From Rhabdophis nuchalis (taxonomy: Eukaryota; Chordata; Lepidosauria; Squamata; Natricidae), in the NCBI GenBank assembly GCA_039707465.1, contig CM077648.1, forward strand, positions 30,197,119-30,261,118: DNA of 64,000 nt. Reading direction: 5' to 3'. This document shows, piece after piece, positions 48,068 to 61,113 of the stretch. The notes under the pieces were generated by a model, which was not told the DNA's origin, did no database searches, and saw only the letters and a program-made list of their open reading frames with translations. Within the stretch, counting starts at the first letter, position 1; each line of letters starts with the position of its first letter. The position numbers and the translations under genes were made by a program.

Positions 48068-49450
48068 GTAGGTTTCAGCTGACTTTTAAGCAGCTAGTAT
48101 TGCCAATAAAACAAGCAACCAATCTAGCAATAAAAAAACATTTAGTTTTAGAGCTTTTGAAATTTCAGATCATTGGTATTGATATTCTGGATTTAGTTTT
48201 AACCGTGGCAACTTGAGATCTAATTTTTTTCCAACTATTTGTCTCCAAACTCCTATTTTTGTCACAAATTCATGTATTTTTCTTTCTGTTCAATGGTAAT
48301 AGGCTTAACAACATTATTGTGGCATTACTCAAACAAACCTGATTACAAAAGAGAGACTCAGAATAACAGCAGAGGTAGCTGCATTGGTGTCCATTATATT
48401 TTTCATTCCCAGCTCCAAGTGACTGTCTCTGCTGCCTTGAAATAACAGAAGTTCTAGAATCTAGAAAAAAATTAGAAAAGTCCATCAGTATATAGAACAA
48501 TACATTAACAATATTATATTATCCAATGTGATCAAGATAGATACTGCCTTAAAATTTTGTGATTTATTATGTTTTATATTATTTTAATGAGGCATTTTTT
48601 TACCGAAAAATATATTTTAAAAGGAAAATACAAAACTATAGACGTTAACATGTATTGTAAAATAATATAGCTGCATTAGAATTAATGGGATTTGATCTTT
48701 GCCTTTTTAAAAAGGATTTAAAATACATGGGGCCTCATACTAATTGCTCTTGACATAGGTTCTATGAGTAATGTAAAATGCTATTAGTAATACAAATAAC
48801 CATATTTTTTAGTATTGTAAAAAGGAATGTTGCAATTAATTGTGATTTACAAAAAATATAATCTAAAAGATTGGATATGTCAACAAATTATAATTCATCT
48901 CCCATTATTCTTTATCATATGGCAAGTTTTTATAAAGCTTTTTTGTTTTGGCCTTTAAAAATCACATCTTTACTGATAGTAAATTCCCCTACTTAAAACT
49001 TTAAAATAGCTTTTTTTAATGGGAATGTTATTGGTCTAGAGGTCAAGGGTTTTGACCCATTTCAGAACCTTTGACCTTCATTTAAAGCCCTTATGGTTTA
49101 CTTGCCTGACGAATAAGGATAATGCAAAATTAATGTTTTTTTTTACATTGATTTATTTGTTTTAGTGCCTGTATTGCCAAATGTATTTAGTCTGTGCTGA
49201 TAGACATTTCATGAATACAAATGAAAGAATCATAGAAGGTGTGAAAAATCAATAACTTGCATCGACAATAAAGTGCAATAAAAACAATTACTTTTGGAGA
49301 TTACAGCTAATGGATTTTTACAATGAACTAGTGAAGAATAGTTTTGTTTCTAGTGAGTCTGTTATTCAGTAATGCACTCAAACATGTTAGGACTATTTAA
49401 ATTGTTTCTAGAAATGCACATAAGCATCTTGGTACTATGCAATTTTAGAT
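48068..49450. other. start of a >15.9-kb LRBA intron
   Basis: No exon or named repeat was seen. A cluster of nuclear-receptor-like half sites lies at 49040-49077 (see findings). Confidence 0.5.
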
Positions 49451-49461
49451 AGGTAAATACA

Positions 49462-49516
49462 TAGGTAGGTAGGTAGGTAGGTAGGTAAGTAGGTAGGTAA
49501 GTAGGTAGGTAGGTAG
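49462..49516. repeat. GTAG microsatellite
   Basis: Tandem gtag units with occasional gtaa variants. Confidence 0.95.
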
Positions 49517-49547
49517 AATTCCAAGGCAGAATATGTTAAAATATTCT

Positions 49548-49625
49548 GGGGGACCGCCCCGAGTCCCTTCGGGGAGAGTGGCGCGGTTTTTATAAATCTA
49601 ATAAATAATCTAATAAATAATAAAA
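49548..49625 (+). repeat. L2-like LINE 3' tail
   Basis: gaccgccccgagtcccttc, ggggagagtgg and ttataaatctaataaataat form the same 3' end as in 21265-21410 and 40770-40852, here alone. Confidence 0.78.
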
Positions 49626-50049
49626 TAATGATTTTTAAAAAGGAAGGAAGTATTTTTTTAATACCTTCTTTGAAACATTGATAAACATGTAAAAGTACTA
49701 TTAACTGAGAGAATAGTTAAAACTTTATTGTTTAGCACACACAATACACAAACCTATCACATGCACTAATATAAAATATACATAACTATGAATACATATA
49801 AGGAGTGATATCAAGAATATGGAGATTGGCAAAAAAACCCAATATATTGAAATATTGAATAATTAAGGAAAGATTATAATTCAACAAAATATGTGTATTA
49901 TTACTAAAAGTAATATTATTAAGATTGTTAATTGTGTCAAATAGGAAGGGTATTGTTTTACTTGTACTAAAATGTAAGTCTGGCTCCACTCTGTTCACAC
50001 AAAGATGTGTTTGTAGGGAAAAAAAACTTTTAAAAACTACATACATATA

Positions 50050-50283
50050 AAATCCCTAGCGCATGTAACAGAGCGAGCTCCCATTACTTGTCCCAGCTTC
50101 TGCCAACTAAGCAGTTCAAAAGCATGTAAAAATGCAAGTAGAAATACAGGGACTACATTTGGTGGGAAGGTAACAGCGTTCTGTCCACTTTTGGCATTTA
50201 GTCATGCCGGCCACATGACCACAGAGACGTCTTTGGACAGTGCTGGCTCTTTGACTTTGAAACGGAGATGAGCGCGCGCGCGT

Positions 50284-50318
<35 letters not shown>

Positions 50319-50364
50319 CGGGAATGACTAGCACATATGTGTGAGGGGAACTTTTACCTTTAAT
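50050..50364 (+). repeat. tRNA-derived squamate SINE (Sauria-like), with internal microsatellite
   Basis: The blocks gagctcccattacttgtccc, agcttctgccaac, catgccggccacatgaccac, gagacgtctttggacagtgc and cgggaatgactagcacatat, ending ggggaacttttaccttt, match a squamate SINE whose 3' end resembles BovB-type LINE tails. Between gagatgag and gagtcggg, a short GC-rich segment is occupied by a gc/ac dinucleotide run (50271-50314). Confidence 0.82.
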
Positions 50365-50379
50365 GCCTCTGCTTTTCAT

Positions 50380-53300
50380 TCATATTCTTTATGTCCTGTT
50401 ATTGAATAAAATATGGTAATGAATTAATTGAGATGATGACAATAAATATGTTGTTTTGGATTGAATAGTTGAAAAAAGAATACAGTAAACAGAAATGATA
50501 TCCTGGTTGAAAAGAGTAGCTATAACACAAAAAACAATCCAAGAAATGAAATTGGAAGGATCTCAAGAATATAGAGATTTAAATTTGGGTAATAATTACA
50601 TATTTTTTCTTTGATTTTTTTCTAATTTGGAGAGGTTAGTATTGCAATCAGAAACAATCTATTTTTTAAAGAGGAAAACTGTGTAACCATAGGAAGCCTG
50701 ACACATCAAAATTGAATTTCAGCCCGACATTTTATAAATACTATGAAGGCATGGGTTGAGCTTGATTGATTTTTTTCTTTTCAAATAAGATGGAAAATGA
50801 AGTGACCCTCTTGCTAAAATTTTAATTATTTTTTAAGAAGAGATGGAGAGGATAGAGGGGCCAAAGATCAAAAGATCAGGTCAGAAACTAGGTTTAATCA
50901 CATAAATAATACAATACAGTTAAACATACGCATCTGTAAATGTGATTTTAAAATTTTATGGATTGGCAGACATAATGTCACATTAAAGCACTGCTATGAT
51001 TAATTTCGATCATGATATATTATTATTAAAATTGTTTTCTGTAATCATCTAGAAATTAACTTTTACAAATGCAAATTGTATACAAAAAGTATATTTAAAG
51101 TAATACACTGATATTTTTAAAAAGTAAAAAATTATTTTTTTAAAAAAAAAGTTTATTGCCAAGCAATAAAAATCCAGGCATTATTTTGCTTCTACTTATT
51201 TCCTAAATACTCTGAGTGCCTTAGCTCTTTTTTCCCCATAGTATACACAAAATGTCAAATTATTTGAAATACTATTGTTTATTCTCCCTGTCAACTTCAT
51301 CACATTTGTCTTAAAGTCCTCAGGACATTTTTAATTGATACTGCATTCTGAGGCCAAGTATCAATGCTGTTTAACAGCATAAAGGGATTCTGCATTTAGT
51401 ATTAACTGAAGAATGTCCTTGCTTACTTGACATTAATATCATTTTTTGAAAGAATCCATGTTACATTCAAGGCTACTTTATAAAAGCATTGGCTTGCTCA
51501 TCCTAATTCAGTCTGACATATATTCCAATAACACTACCTCCCCTCTAGAGTTTAACGCTAAATTTATTGCTGAACATTGTGAAGTGCATCATTTAAAAAT
51601 GGTTTCAACCCAAAACATCTAATAAATAAATAATGTGTGTGGCTACTCAATAGTAGACATTCAAGACTAGAAATCATTCCATCGGATACTCAACAGTCCA
51701 CTATCGTAGAGGGCTGTCAGATAAATCTTATAGTAGCTGCATTTATGTCCTGTAAATCACATGTTATTGTCTGAGCCTTCTGCCAGGTCATCTATTCTTT
51801 TCCCATTTATCAGAAATGCATACAGTACATTGAAGCTCAATGCACCATCTAGTCTGGCTTCCTGTCCAAGTAATTATACCAACCGAAAGTGTGAAATTCT
51901 CAGGCAGATGCTCCTTTTGAGTGTATCATGTCCAGAATTTATGTAGCACTATTTCTGTCCTAGTCCAGAATGCTTTTTATTTAAAAGGTCTTATGAAATG
52001 CTACTTGAATAAGAACAATTTTAAGTTGCATGCATACAGATATGCACAAATGAAAACTTCTGTAAGTTGTTAGTTTATCAAATGTGTTTCCTTTAATTCA
52101 TTCTACAACAAATGAAAAATGTAGCATTTTGAGAACAAAAATTAGAAGAAATTGTCTTGAAAGTTTCATCTGTTGCTGATAGCTGTTTTTTTTTAAAAAT
52201 CTACTCAATGCTTGCAAATCAGGTCCTAGAAATTGTCCAATAAAATTATACATTTTGAAAAGTTCCCTTAGTTTAATCTGTTTGCATATTCCTGAACGTA
52301 ACCATGGTTACCTTCAGAATACTTTGGAATAGTGAGTAAAGGAATTAGGAGAGAGACCTTTAAATATTATGCAATCTGAAAGAAAAAAAAAAGATGTACT
52401 GCTTTTTTGCATTAGATTATATGCATCCTGTAGTCAGATTTCTATTTCTCTAAGTAGTATTCTTTATTTCCTTGTGATCTTTTATTTTATTGTGTAGCTT
52501 TGTGATAAATAAAAATTCATAAATGATGCTAGAAACAATAATAAGTAAAATTCTTTGACTAAGAAAAATAGTTTTGATTTGATTTATAAATTATTAGATT
52601 GATTCAATTGCTGAAAAGATCCACAATTGTATGTAGTTCTTAAATGAATCAAAAAAACTTCAATTACACCAGTGGACTTTGGATTTAATAACAGTATCAC
52701 AAAATGACTGTTCCCCTTTTACAGTACAAAAACTTGTGTATCAGTCTAAATGCATGAAGTTAGCAATAGGAGATACCATAATTATTTTTTAAACATTTAC
52801 AATGTCAATTAAAATAAAAAATGCTATTTTTTTATGGTACAGAGAGTTTAATAGAGTTTGAACTTATAGAACTGCTTGTAACAATGGTTCTCTGTGTCAA
52901 CCTCTGTGAATTCATATCAATTGGTTCTGTTTGTAGAACATTCCACAGCCTGATGCTTTTGATCCGAACACTGCCACCTTTATAATTGCCTAATCTTAAA
53001 ATCAGCATAAATATTCTTAGAATCAACAAATGCTATATGACACTGAAAAAGGGCATACGATGCCTAAAGAATGTAAGGATCATTCCAACATTATACTGGA
53101 AGTGATGAAAAAAATGGTTTAGGTATCATGATTCAAATGGAAGAGAAATGTGTTCTTCGGTAAAATGAAAAAGCAAAATACAGAACTAATTTGTCTCTGT
53201 GAATGCCGATGTAAGGTGGGGCACAGAGTTCACTAACCCATTTATCACACATGACAGCCACAGTGAATTCAAGCAATAAATGAGAAGTAAATTCTTAAAC

Positions 53301-53900
53301 CCTTAAACCAAGACAACACACATTTTATTCTTGGTGCTTCTTCTGGTTGTTTAGATAGTATCCATGGTTTAAATGGCATTGGTTACAATCAGTTAGCTTA
53401 TAGCCTAGGGATATTCTTGTCATCATCAAAATACTGGCAATTGAAATGGCTTTATTAGCTTAGACTGATATGAAAACCATGAACTTATCTGAAGAGAAAC
53501 AGCCTTTGTAATAACCATTGTTTGGTAACTTCCCAGTTAATTCCAATGTGCTGTAAATGTAGCTGCTGGAAACTGTTCTAAAAGATTCTTGACTGAGTCA
53601 TATAGATGTGATTGTATTACGCTGATGCATAATTTGAAGTCCAATTCTTCAGTGAATACAGATGTAATCAAAACGAATACTGAATTACCATAGTATAAGT
53701 TGCTATGGAAATATCACAAGATTGAATCTTAACATACTTTTTCCATGCTATAAATAATAACTTGGCTCTTAATTGCTTTTCAGAAAAGCTGTATATTTAT
53801 TGGCTAACCATTTGATATAACTTAATAAAATAACTAGAATCTGTGACCATCTTTGCTTAGGTTCAACAGAGTTCATACATTAGTGCAATCAATGCCATAT
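50380..53900. other. intron, no assigned repeat
   Basis: AT-rich, low repeat content. The segments around 51700-51960 and 52830-53060 are more complex than the background but show no coding or transposon signature that I recognise. Confidence 0.5.
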
Positions 53901-53939
53901 CTGTTCATGTTAAGGACTGAATGCCAAAGATGGAGATAT

Positions 53940-54965
53940 TTCCATTTCCTTTATAGTGTGTCAAAGTTGACTCTTGATCACTGTCTCAACAACTTTTCCC
54001 AGAAAGGAAGATTGGAGATGGTTGTCTAGCACCTCTGGATCCAGGGAAGGCTTCATTAGGAGGGCACACACAACAGCTTTCTTCAACAGCATTCCCTCTT
54101 GAAACGAGGTGTTAATCACCTGGATTCAGAAAACTGATCTCTCTGTCTCTCCAGTAGCACAAAGAAATCAGCAGAGATCTACCCCATATGTGACAGAGCT
54201 TCATTTCATAAGTGATCATAAATCTCAAGTAACCAAGCAAAATGATTCCATGGTCATTGCCGTGGACTCTGAATCAAAGATGAGTGGGTAACTTTGTCAG
54301 CAAAATGTAAGTCTGATTAATCAGAGCTACAAAGAAGAATTCTTGGTATTGGATCTTTCCTAGCAGAGAATTATTGTTTCCTACATGGTGCACCTGTCAG
54401 ATGACGTGTGGCACAATAAGGAGTAATAGATTTTGTCTTCCTTATTGCTACAGATGGTCTGTACGTGAGTAGATATCTGCGCTTGTTCAGATTTCTTGTC
54501 GTTCTCTGCTATTGCTGTAAGCATTGTTCATACTACTTCATGTCCAGATTTCATTAAATCAGTAAACCCTAGGGGAAAGACTGACAGACAACTGGGTCAT
54601 ATATTAATAACACCAGACAAGATCCTCAATGGATTAATCTATCAGATTGTTGTGAAATTCCCCAACCACCTTCTTGTGATTATTTGGATCTGGAATGGAC
54701 CATTCAAATAGCTCTAGCCCTAAAAAAAAAGTTTGAATGGGCCAGAAGTGTTCTGACTTGGGTTGATGATAGTACTCTTTGCATTCTAGATCATATAGCA
54801 ACCACTCTAAAAAAGAGGCAAGACATAGGCAAGACAACATACCTGTGTATGTTGATCCTGGGACTGCCTGAAACAAGGCTATAGTTGGCAATGAACTTGA
54901 ACTTCTTGGTTTAGCAGCTATCACATGGAAATGGAAGTATAATACCAAAACCACACATCGCACAT
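53940..54965. other. unassigned 1-kb block of balanced composition
   Basis: This block is less AT-rich than the intron around it. It has ORFs of 60-109 codons on both strands (109 codons on the minus strand at 54963-54634), none with a family I recognise. It could be a decayed transposon or retrocopy. Confidence 0.4.
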
Positions 54966-55754
54966 CACATCCTTATTTTCATACAGTATCCATCATTTTT
55001 TTACCTTTCAAATGTTGTTTCCTTATGAACCACATACTTCATTATTTTTATCCTAATGCACTTTTTCAACATGTTCAAACAAATTGTAGGATAATCGATT
55101 AATTCATCTTAGAATTAATGCCAATAGGCAAAAATACATTTAATCATACTATTATTATCATTTTCTTATATGTTCCAAATTCATTAACATTTAAATATAC
55201 TTAACCTATTAAAATTTTTTCAAATAGTTTCATTATATATGAACAAGATATATAAAATGTTTCATTGGATATTGATAGATGGCATTCTTTAAACTTCAGA
55301 TTTAAAGATTAGGGCTAGGGTTACATTCATACATACAACTGTGATATAAATACATTTTGTTTGGATTCTAAAAAGCTACTTTCTCCTCATATAAGACTCT
55401 GAACAGGAACCATGCATTTAAATTTCTCTAGAGCAGCTCCAAAATATTACCTGCATTTTGAATAGTTGAGATGATATTCTAAGATAAATAAATCTGTACA
55501 TTCGTTCATGTTTATTATTTTAGTGGCCATTGTTAAAAAAGAAAAGAAAATTGCTTTATTGTACTACATTGTACATTCTGAAGTTTCAATAAAAAAAACA
55601 TCAAAATTTGTCTAGAAAGAGTAGTCTAAGCATGTCTCCCCAGATGTCAAGAACTAAGAGAACATAATTTAGCGAAGAAACAAGTGTTTCCTTCACCCTT
55701 AAACTTTAAGGCATCCTGTTGCTTCACCTGCACACCAGGTCTTTAAAAAATTGA

Positions 55755-56045
55755 ACCATTTAAGGTGAATTTTGTGTTAACAGAGTATACACCCTGGGGT
55801 ACGTAGTCTAGTCAGAAGGATGATACCATGCTGGCCTTCGAACTGAATCTTTGAACAATATTCTCATGAGTGTTAAATGTAAAACAAAGTAACATCAACT
55901 GGCACTTAATTCCATGAGCACCCTGCTGATTGGCCTAGGCTGTGAAATAGAGCCCTTCCTGACAGGAAGTCAGTCTATAAGTATAGAGACCCCTGAAAAT
56001 AAAGTGTGCTATGGCTTGAGAGCCTGCTGTTTTATAGCTTGTTTT
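55755..56045 (+). repeat. possible solo LTR remnant
   Basis: The stretch tgacaggaagtcagtctata followed by agtatagagacc, gaaaataaagtgtgc and ttgagagcctgctg has the order TATA-like box, short interval, aataaa signal, GC-rich end that is typical of the U3-R-U5 part of a long terminal repeat. No flanking duplication or internal retroviral sequence was found. Confidence 0.3.
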
Positions 56046-56556
56046 TTTTTGAGAAGTTAGCAAAAAGAAGTAGATTTAAGCTGATATTTTTAGAGCATTC
56101 TTTCTACACTCAATATAAATATAGGCAAGTCAGTTTAAAATTGAGATAGACTCTTATTACATAGACCTAATTTTAATATGACATGAACACATGTAAATCA
56201 TTGAAGCTCCATAAACTTTCCATATATATTCAAAAGACGTTACGGTATAGAGTAGCCTTTACATGTGAATATTAACATTTTACTATTGTATTTCCAATAT
56301 ATTTTTGTGCATTCAGTTATAATCTTTTTATGTATAGGATAGTATGCATTGATGTACAGTAGCTTTGGGAAATTCATAATGTAGACTATTTCCAAAGACA
56401 ATTTATATGAATTAGGGATTTAATCATATTAAAAAGAGGTAGTTACTCAAAAGACATATTTCTTATAAATAGAATGTGATTGTATATGGTTTTGCTTTTA
56501 TACAGTGATCATTTAATATTTAATTTATGGTGAAATTCTTTGTTTTTACCTATATA

Positions 56557-57083
56557 CCGTGTTTCCCTGAAAATATGTCCTACCCCGAAAGTAAGTCCCA
56601 GCTTGATTTTTACATGTGCACCCAATATAAGCCTTACCCAAAAATAAGCCCTAATTAAGACCCCGCCCACTCCAGGGTGCAGGGGTAAACATTAATCTAG
56701 GGTGGGAATGGAGAGGTGGAGCTGCCCTACTACTTACTTTCAGACAGTTGCAGTCAGGCCTCACAGACCCCGAAACCTGCCTTTGCTGGCCACTTCCTTC
56801 TGCAGCCAACAAGGCCTGCAAGGCTTTCCTAAAGGCCTCTGTAGCCAATAACAGAGCTCCAGATCAATCGGGAGCTCTGTTATTGACTGCAAAGGCTTCA
56901 GGAAAGCTTTGCCGGCCTCAGAAGAAATTCTTGAAGGCCTCTGACAATAAAAAGGAGACCAAGAGCGACGTGTGCAAGTGAGGTAAGTCTGTGATTGACA
57001 TCCTCTCTCCCAAAATAAGACCTGGTGTCTTTTTTGGTGGCAAAAATTATATAAGACAGGGTCTTATTTTCAGGAAAATGTGG
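56557..57083. mobile_element. TA-flanked non-autonomous DNA element
   Basis: The ends are ccgtgtttccctgaaaata and the complement tcttattttcaggaaaatgt plus gg, flanked by TA (56555-56556, 57084-57085). Subterminal blocks aaaataagccctaattaag and caaaataagacctggtgtc are inverted with respect to each other. The interior is GC-rich, non-coding and contains a small inverted repeat around agagctcc (56865-56890). Confidence 0.75.
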
Positions 57084-57085
57084 TA

Positions 57086-58070
57086 GATAATCCTCAATTG
57101 ATGACAATAATGGATAATGGTGGGAAGTTGTGATGGTCATGAAACGAAGTGCCCATTTATGATCCTCCCTCTGTGGTCTTCCCAATGCAGTTATTTAACA
57201 GAGCATGGTGTGCTTCAGGGTCCCTACGGGAGATCCTGGGAGGCCTAGTTCATACCCTGCCCTTGGTCTCCTGAAGCTTTCCCCATTCCCTGAGGCACCC
57301 CATGCTCTGCTTTCTACCCCTTGAGGTCCCTTCAAGACTTGGCCTGATTCCCACCCCATTGGACCCTACACCAAGTTCCTCTTCCTATGTAGTCCATCAC
57401 ATACTTAACTTCTGAAGATATCTGGAGCACAGGTTAAGGAAGAAGAATAGGCTGCTGTGTTCTTGGGTTGCATGGCATGATCCCAAAAGGGGCACCATTT
57501 TCAGGGCAACTGCATTGAATTGTGAATACTTCAAAAATGATGTCTGCTTCCAGGATCACACCATGCAGCCCAGAAATGAAGAACCCTGTTCTCATTCTGT
57601 AACATGAGTTCTGGAAAGCTCGCATTGGTCTGCAATTCTCTGGAGCTTGTGTTAAGAGCAGGTCTCTCCATTCCTGGGCATGTGGCATGGGCCCAGAAAC
57701 AGCTGCCATTTTCTAAGCACCCATAATTCAGTGCAGCCACCCTGAAAATGGTAGCTGCTTCTGGGATTGTGCTATGGGGCCCAAGAATGGAGCATCCTGC
57801 CCTCCTTCCCTAGAGCAAAAGAGCTCTAGAGATCTTTGGAAAATAAGTGAGGAGGAGGGCGTAAGGACTGTGAAGTGAGAAGCAGGGACATCGTGGGGAA
57901 ATGGGGTGAGCTAGACGGGAGCAATACTCCTGTAGTCAGTTGTAAGGGCTAATGACTGCAGGGGTGCTGCAGCCATGGTAACTTCGGAACTAAGTTGCAA
58001 GTAGCTTTTGGAGAGGCCACTATAACTTTGATGGGTCATTAAAGCAACCAGTCATAAGGTGAGGACTATC
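57086..58070. repeat. DNA-transposon-like element with 'gat(a)gtcctca' ends
   Basis: The left end gataatcctcaattgatgac is complementary to the right end gtcataaggtgaggactatc. These termini are those of the MITE-like family at 2561, 3277 and 28626, but the interior (about 900 bases, GC-rich) differs. It directly abuts the element ending at 57083. ORFs on both strands at 57434-57740 are not recognisable. Confidence 0.6.
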
Positions 58071-58505
58071 TGTACTATCTTATGTTTTTATGATTATAAT
58101 TCACCAAACAAATCTATATTCTGGTGGTATGAATGAAATGGTTGGCTGGCTTTGATTCAATCATGTTAATTTCACCTGAATTTCAAACCAATTTATTTTT
58201 TCTGTAGCTAGAACATGATTTATTGCTTGCTCCATCCAGTCTTTATACTACAATCCCAATAATAAAAACGTAATACCAATAATAATAGGCTCCTTGGGTG
58301 CAATCCCAGAACTGGAGCACCACTTGAATACCATGAGCATTGACAAATTCCTCATCAGTCAATTGCAAAATGCAGCTTTACTCAGAACACCTTACATTCT
58401 GTGACAATACCTGTAACATCATCAAACATCCATATTTACCTATCCCAGGTTCTTGGGAAGGATTCAGTAGGCAGGAAAAAATGCCAAATTCAGTTGACTC
58501 TGTGA

Positions 58506-58524
58506 CCCCCCCCCCCCCCCCCCC
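58506..58524. repeat. C homopolymer
   Basis: A run of 19 C. Confidence 0.95.
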
Positions 58525-58754
58525 GAAAGCAATATGTTAGGCACCTCAGCAGCCAATTCCAGTAGGTTCTGTCAATGTTATGTAGATTTCTCTGTGGGAA
58601 AGCTGTGGAAAAAAGCAATTCACTAGCAATTATTGCTATATCATACTTTTCTGGAGGGGGAAATCAGTTATCATATATTACTTGGGGCTAACAAAACAGT
58701 AAAATAATTATATTGCCTTCGCTTTAGAAAGAATAATAATGATATTTCTTTATT

Positions 58755-58870
58755 CTTATCTAAATTTATATATCATTCATCTCACTGTCTCAAGTAACTC
58801 TCGATGGCTTACAATAGTATAAAAACATAAACATTAAAATATTAAAACATTAAAATGTATTAACATCTAA
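58755..58870. repeat. repeat tail fragment
   Basis: tcatctcactgtctcaagta followed by gatggcttacaatagtataa and acattaaaa units resembles 44725-44800 (gagtggctctgggtgg, tttacaataca), a widespread squamate LINE or SINE end. It is short and diverged. Confidence 0.45.
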
Positions 58871-58976
58871 CTATATTACTGATGTTCTCAATAAAGGTAA
58901 ATTCCTGAAATTAGTTTTCTTCATGACGGCAAAGAGCAATACAATTAAAAGTTGCATTTTATTATACATTTTATCT

Positions 58977-58980
<4 letters not shown>

Positions 58981-59062
<82 letters not shown>
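58981..59062. repeat. CTAT microsatellite
   Basis: About 20 perfect tandem ctat units. Confidence 0.98.
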
Positions 59063-59063
<1 letters not shown>

Positions 59064-60390
59064 CTCTCTGTGTTTATTGTGTTTGTGTGTTTGTGTGAAT
59101 GTATGTATGTATCAGTGTTTACTTTTATACCTACAAATACTTTATGGTTTTCTTAGAATTGGTTATATAGAAATGTCTTCCCTTAACCCTGGTTTATGGA
59201 TGATTTGGTAATTTTGGTAATTTTGGTAATTGGTAATTGGTAAAATTGGTAATTTTGGATGATTTTGAAATATCTTTTCTCTTTACATGTTCTGCTTGAT
59301 AGATTGAGTTTTATTTTTTAAAGAAACATTTTTGTTACGAAAATATTCTTTGTTGAAAATTATTCTATTTTGTCTCACTAACTTTGCCTAATCCAATTAA
59401 TTCTAACAAGCAGAAGCATTACACTTCTTGTTCAGCTCTTTGGTATTATCATAAAAGTATTGAAAGTTGTCCAAGTTAACAAATTATCCCATTAGTTCTG
59501 GAAATATTGCTCACGTGTGTCAGTTCACTATGTGTACTAGATCCAAAAAGAGACAATATAAATAATACACTATTTCTCATTTACTGTAAGTAGTCACTAT
59601 GAGCCAACAATGACTTGACAGCACATAATCAATTAATCAATAATACATTACTAACAATTTCACTGTTTAGTTTACAATGACCTAGAGTTTATGAGCTATA
59701 TATTTCTATTTCCACATTAATTTATGTCTATCTAAATTATGCATGGATTAGATTCAGACTGACTTAAATCATATTGATTCTAGTGAGTCCATCTTTTTAA
59801 AAAAAATCACTAAATCTGGTTCCAATTTACCATGCATTTTCTTTTAAAATGTCATGTTTGAAAGGCATGCATTTTATTGATTAGTATGATGCAATAGTGT
59901 GGCTTTTCAGAAAGATCATTCTCCCCGGCAATTTGGGTTTATTAAATCAAAATTTATGTTGGCCTAAATGGCCTCTGGTTTTATATGGACATGCATTTGT
60001 GCACATGCACACACACATTTATGCATGCATGGTATTTGAAAAAACAGTATATTTTATAATATCAGGTAGCAAAACAAAGAGATTGGAATTTAATCTTTTA
60101 TGTTTCCCTCCATGGACTTTTTCTGTTGCTGCCTCCTTAACTAAGGTTCTTCACCTTACTTCGTGTAAAAGTTTGGTTCTAGATAACATTTATATAAAAG
60201 TTGGTTACAAATGAAATTATGTGATCAGCATAAATCTCTTTGCCATCTCTTGTGATACAACACTATTTTGGCTTAGTGATATTCATGATTCATGATATTC
60301 AGTATTTACATTTTATGGACATAGATTAAATGAAAGAAAAATACATATATTAGTGTACTATCTTCCTTATTCAATATTCATATCAGAATT
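59063..60390. other. intron, no assigned repeat except short GGTAATTTT units
   Basis: Tandem ggtaattttggtaatt units lie at 59206-59258. The rest is AT-rich with no recognised feature. Confidence 0.55.
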
Positions 60391-60391
60391 T

Positions 60392-60612
60392 TTGTTGTTA
60401 GTTGTGAAGTCATGTCTGATCCATTGTGGCCCCACAACGTTCCTCCAGGCCTTCCTGTCCTCTACCATCCTCTGGAGCCCACTTAAGCTCACGCCAACTG
60501 CTTCAGAGACTCCATCCAGCCACCTCATTTTCTGTCGTCCCCTTCTTCTTTTGCTCTCAATCGTTCCCAGCATTAGGCTCTTCTCCAGCGAGTCCTTTCT
60601 TCTCATTAGGTG
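60392..60612 (-). mobile_element. BovB/RTE LINE 3' fragment
   Basis: The minus-strand frame from 60606 reads MRRKDSLEKSLMLG, RGRQKMRWLDGVSEAVG and LQRMVEDRKAWRNVV, the extreme C-terminus of BovB/RTE reverse transcriptases, with a short ttgttg-type tail at the left edge. The rest of the element is absent (5' truncation). BovB is abundant in squamates and known for horizontal transfer. Confidence 0.88.
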
Positions 60613-60699
60613 GCCAATATCAGTATTATTATATTTTATATGAGTCCAGTTACTTTTAACCTCATGCTCAGAATTTTAGTTCTGTTAATTTTAAACAGC

Positions 60700-61060
60700 T
60701 GCATAAGAATGAAACAAGTCCAAAGTTCCAATGTCTTGCCCATATGGTCATGTGTCTACATTTTGGGCACTCAGCAACTGGGCCACATTTATTGCTGTTT
60801 GCAGTGCCCTGTGATCATGTGACAATGATTTTACAATGTTTCTGCCAAAAACAGGAAGTTACTTTCTGTTTCTGGCAAAAAACACCCCATAGTGAACAAT
60901 GACTTTCTTTAACAACTGTAGTTTTTACTTAAGACTCATGGTATTCACTGACTGTCACAAAAAAGTCATGGAATCTTGATGATGATTCACTTTATGACCA
61001 TCACAACTTACAATCAAAATTGTGGTCTCAATTACAGTTGTAAGTGGAGGAATACTTGTA
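60700..61060 (-). repeat. MITE-like interspersed repeat ('agtcctcgacttacgac' family), diverged
   Basis: The right end, read on the minus strand, gives tttacaagtattcctccact then tacaactgtaattgagacc, comparable to the start of the copy at 28626. Inside, gtgatcatgtgacaatg and tcactgactgtcacaaaaaa are also family-like. Confidence 0.5.
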
Positions 61061-61113
61061 AAAGTTTATTGTGTATTAGAATTAAATTCTATAATGAGAT
61101 ATTTTCAGGAATT

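Noticed and set aside
58981..59062. Possible tandem-repeat regulatory array or CRISPR-like array
   Set aside because: It is a simple perfect CTAT microsatellite with no spacers.
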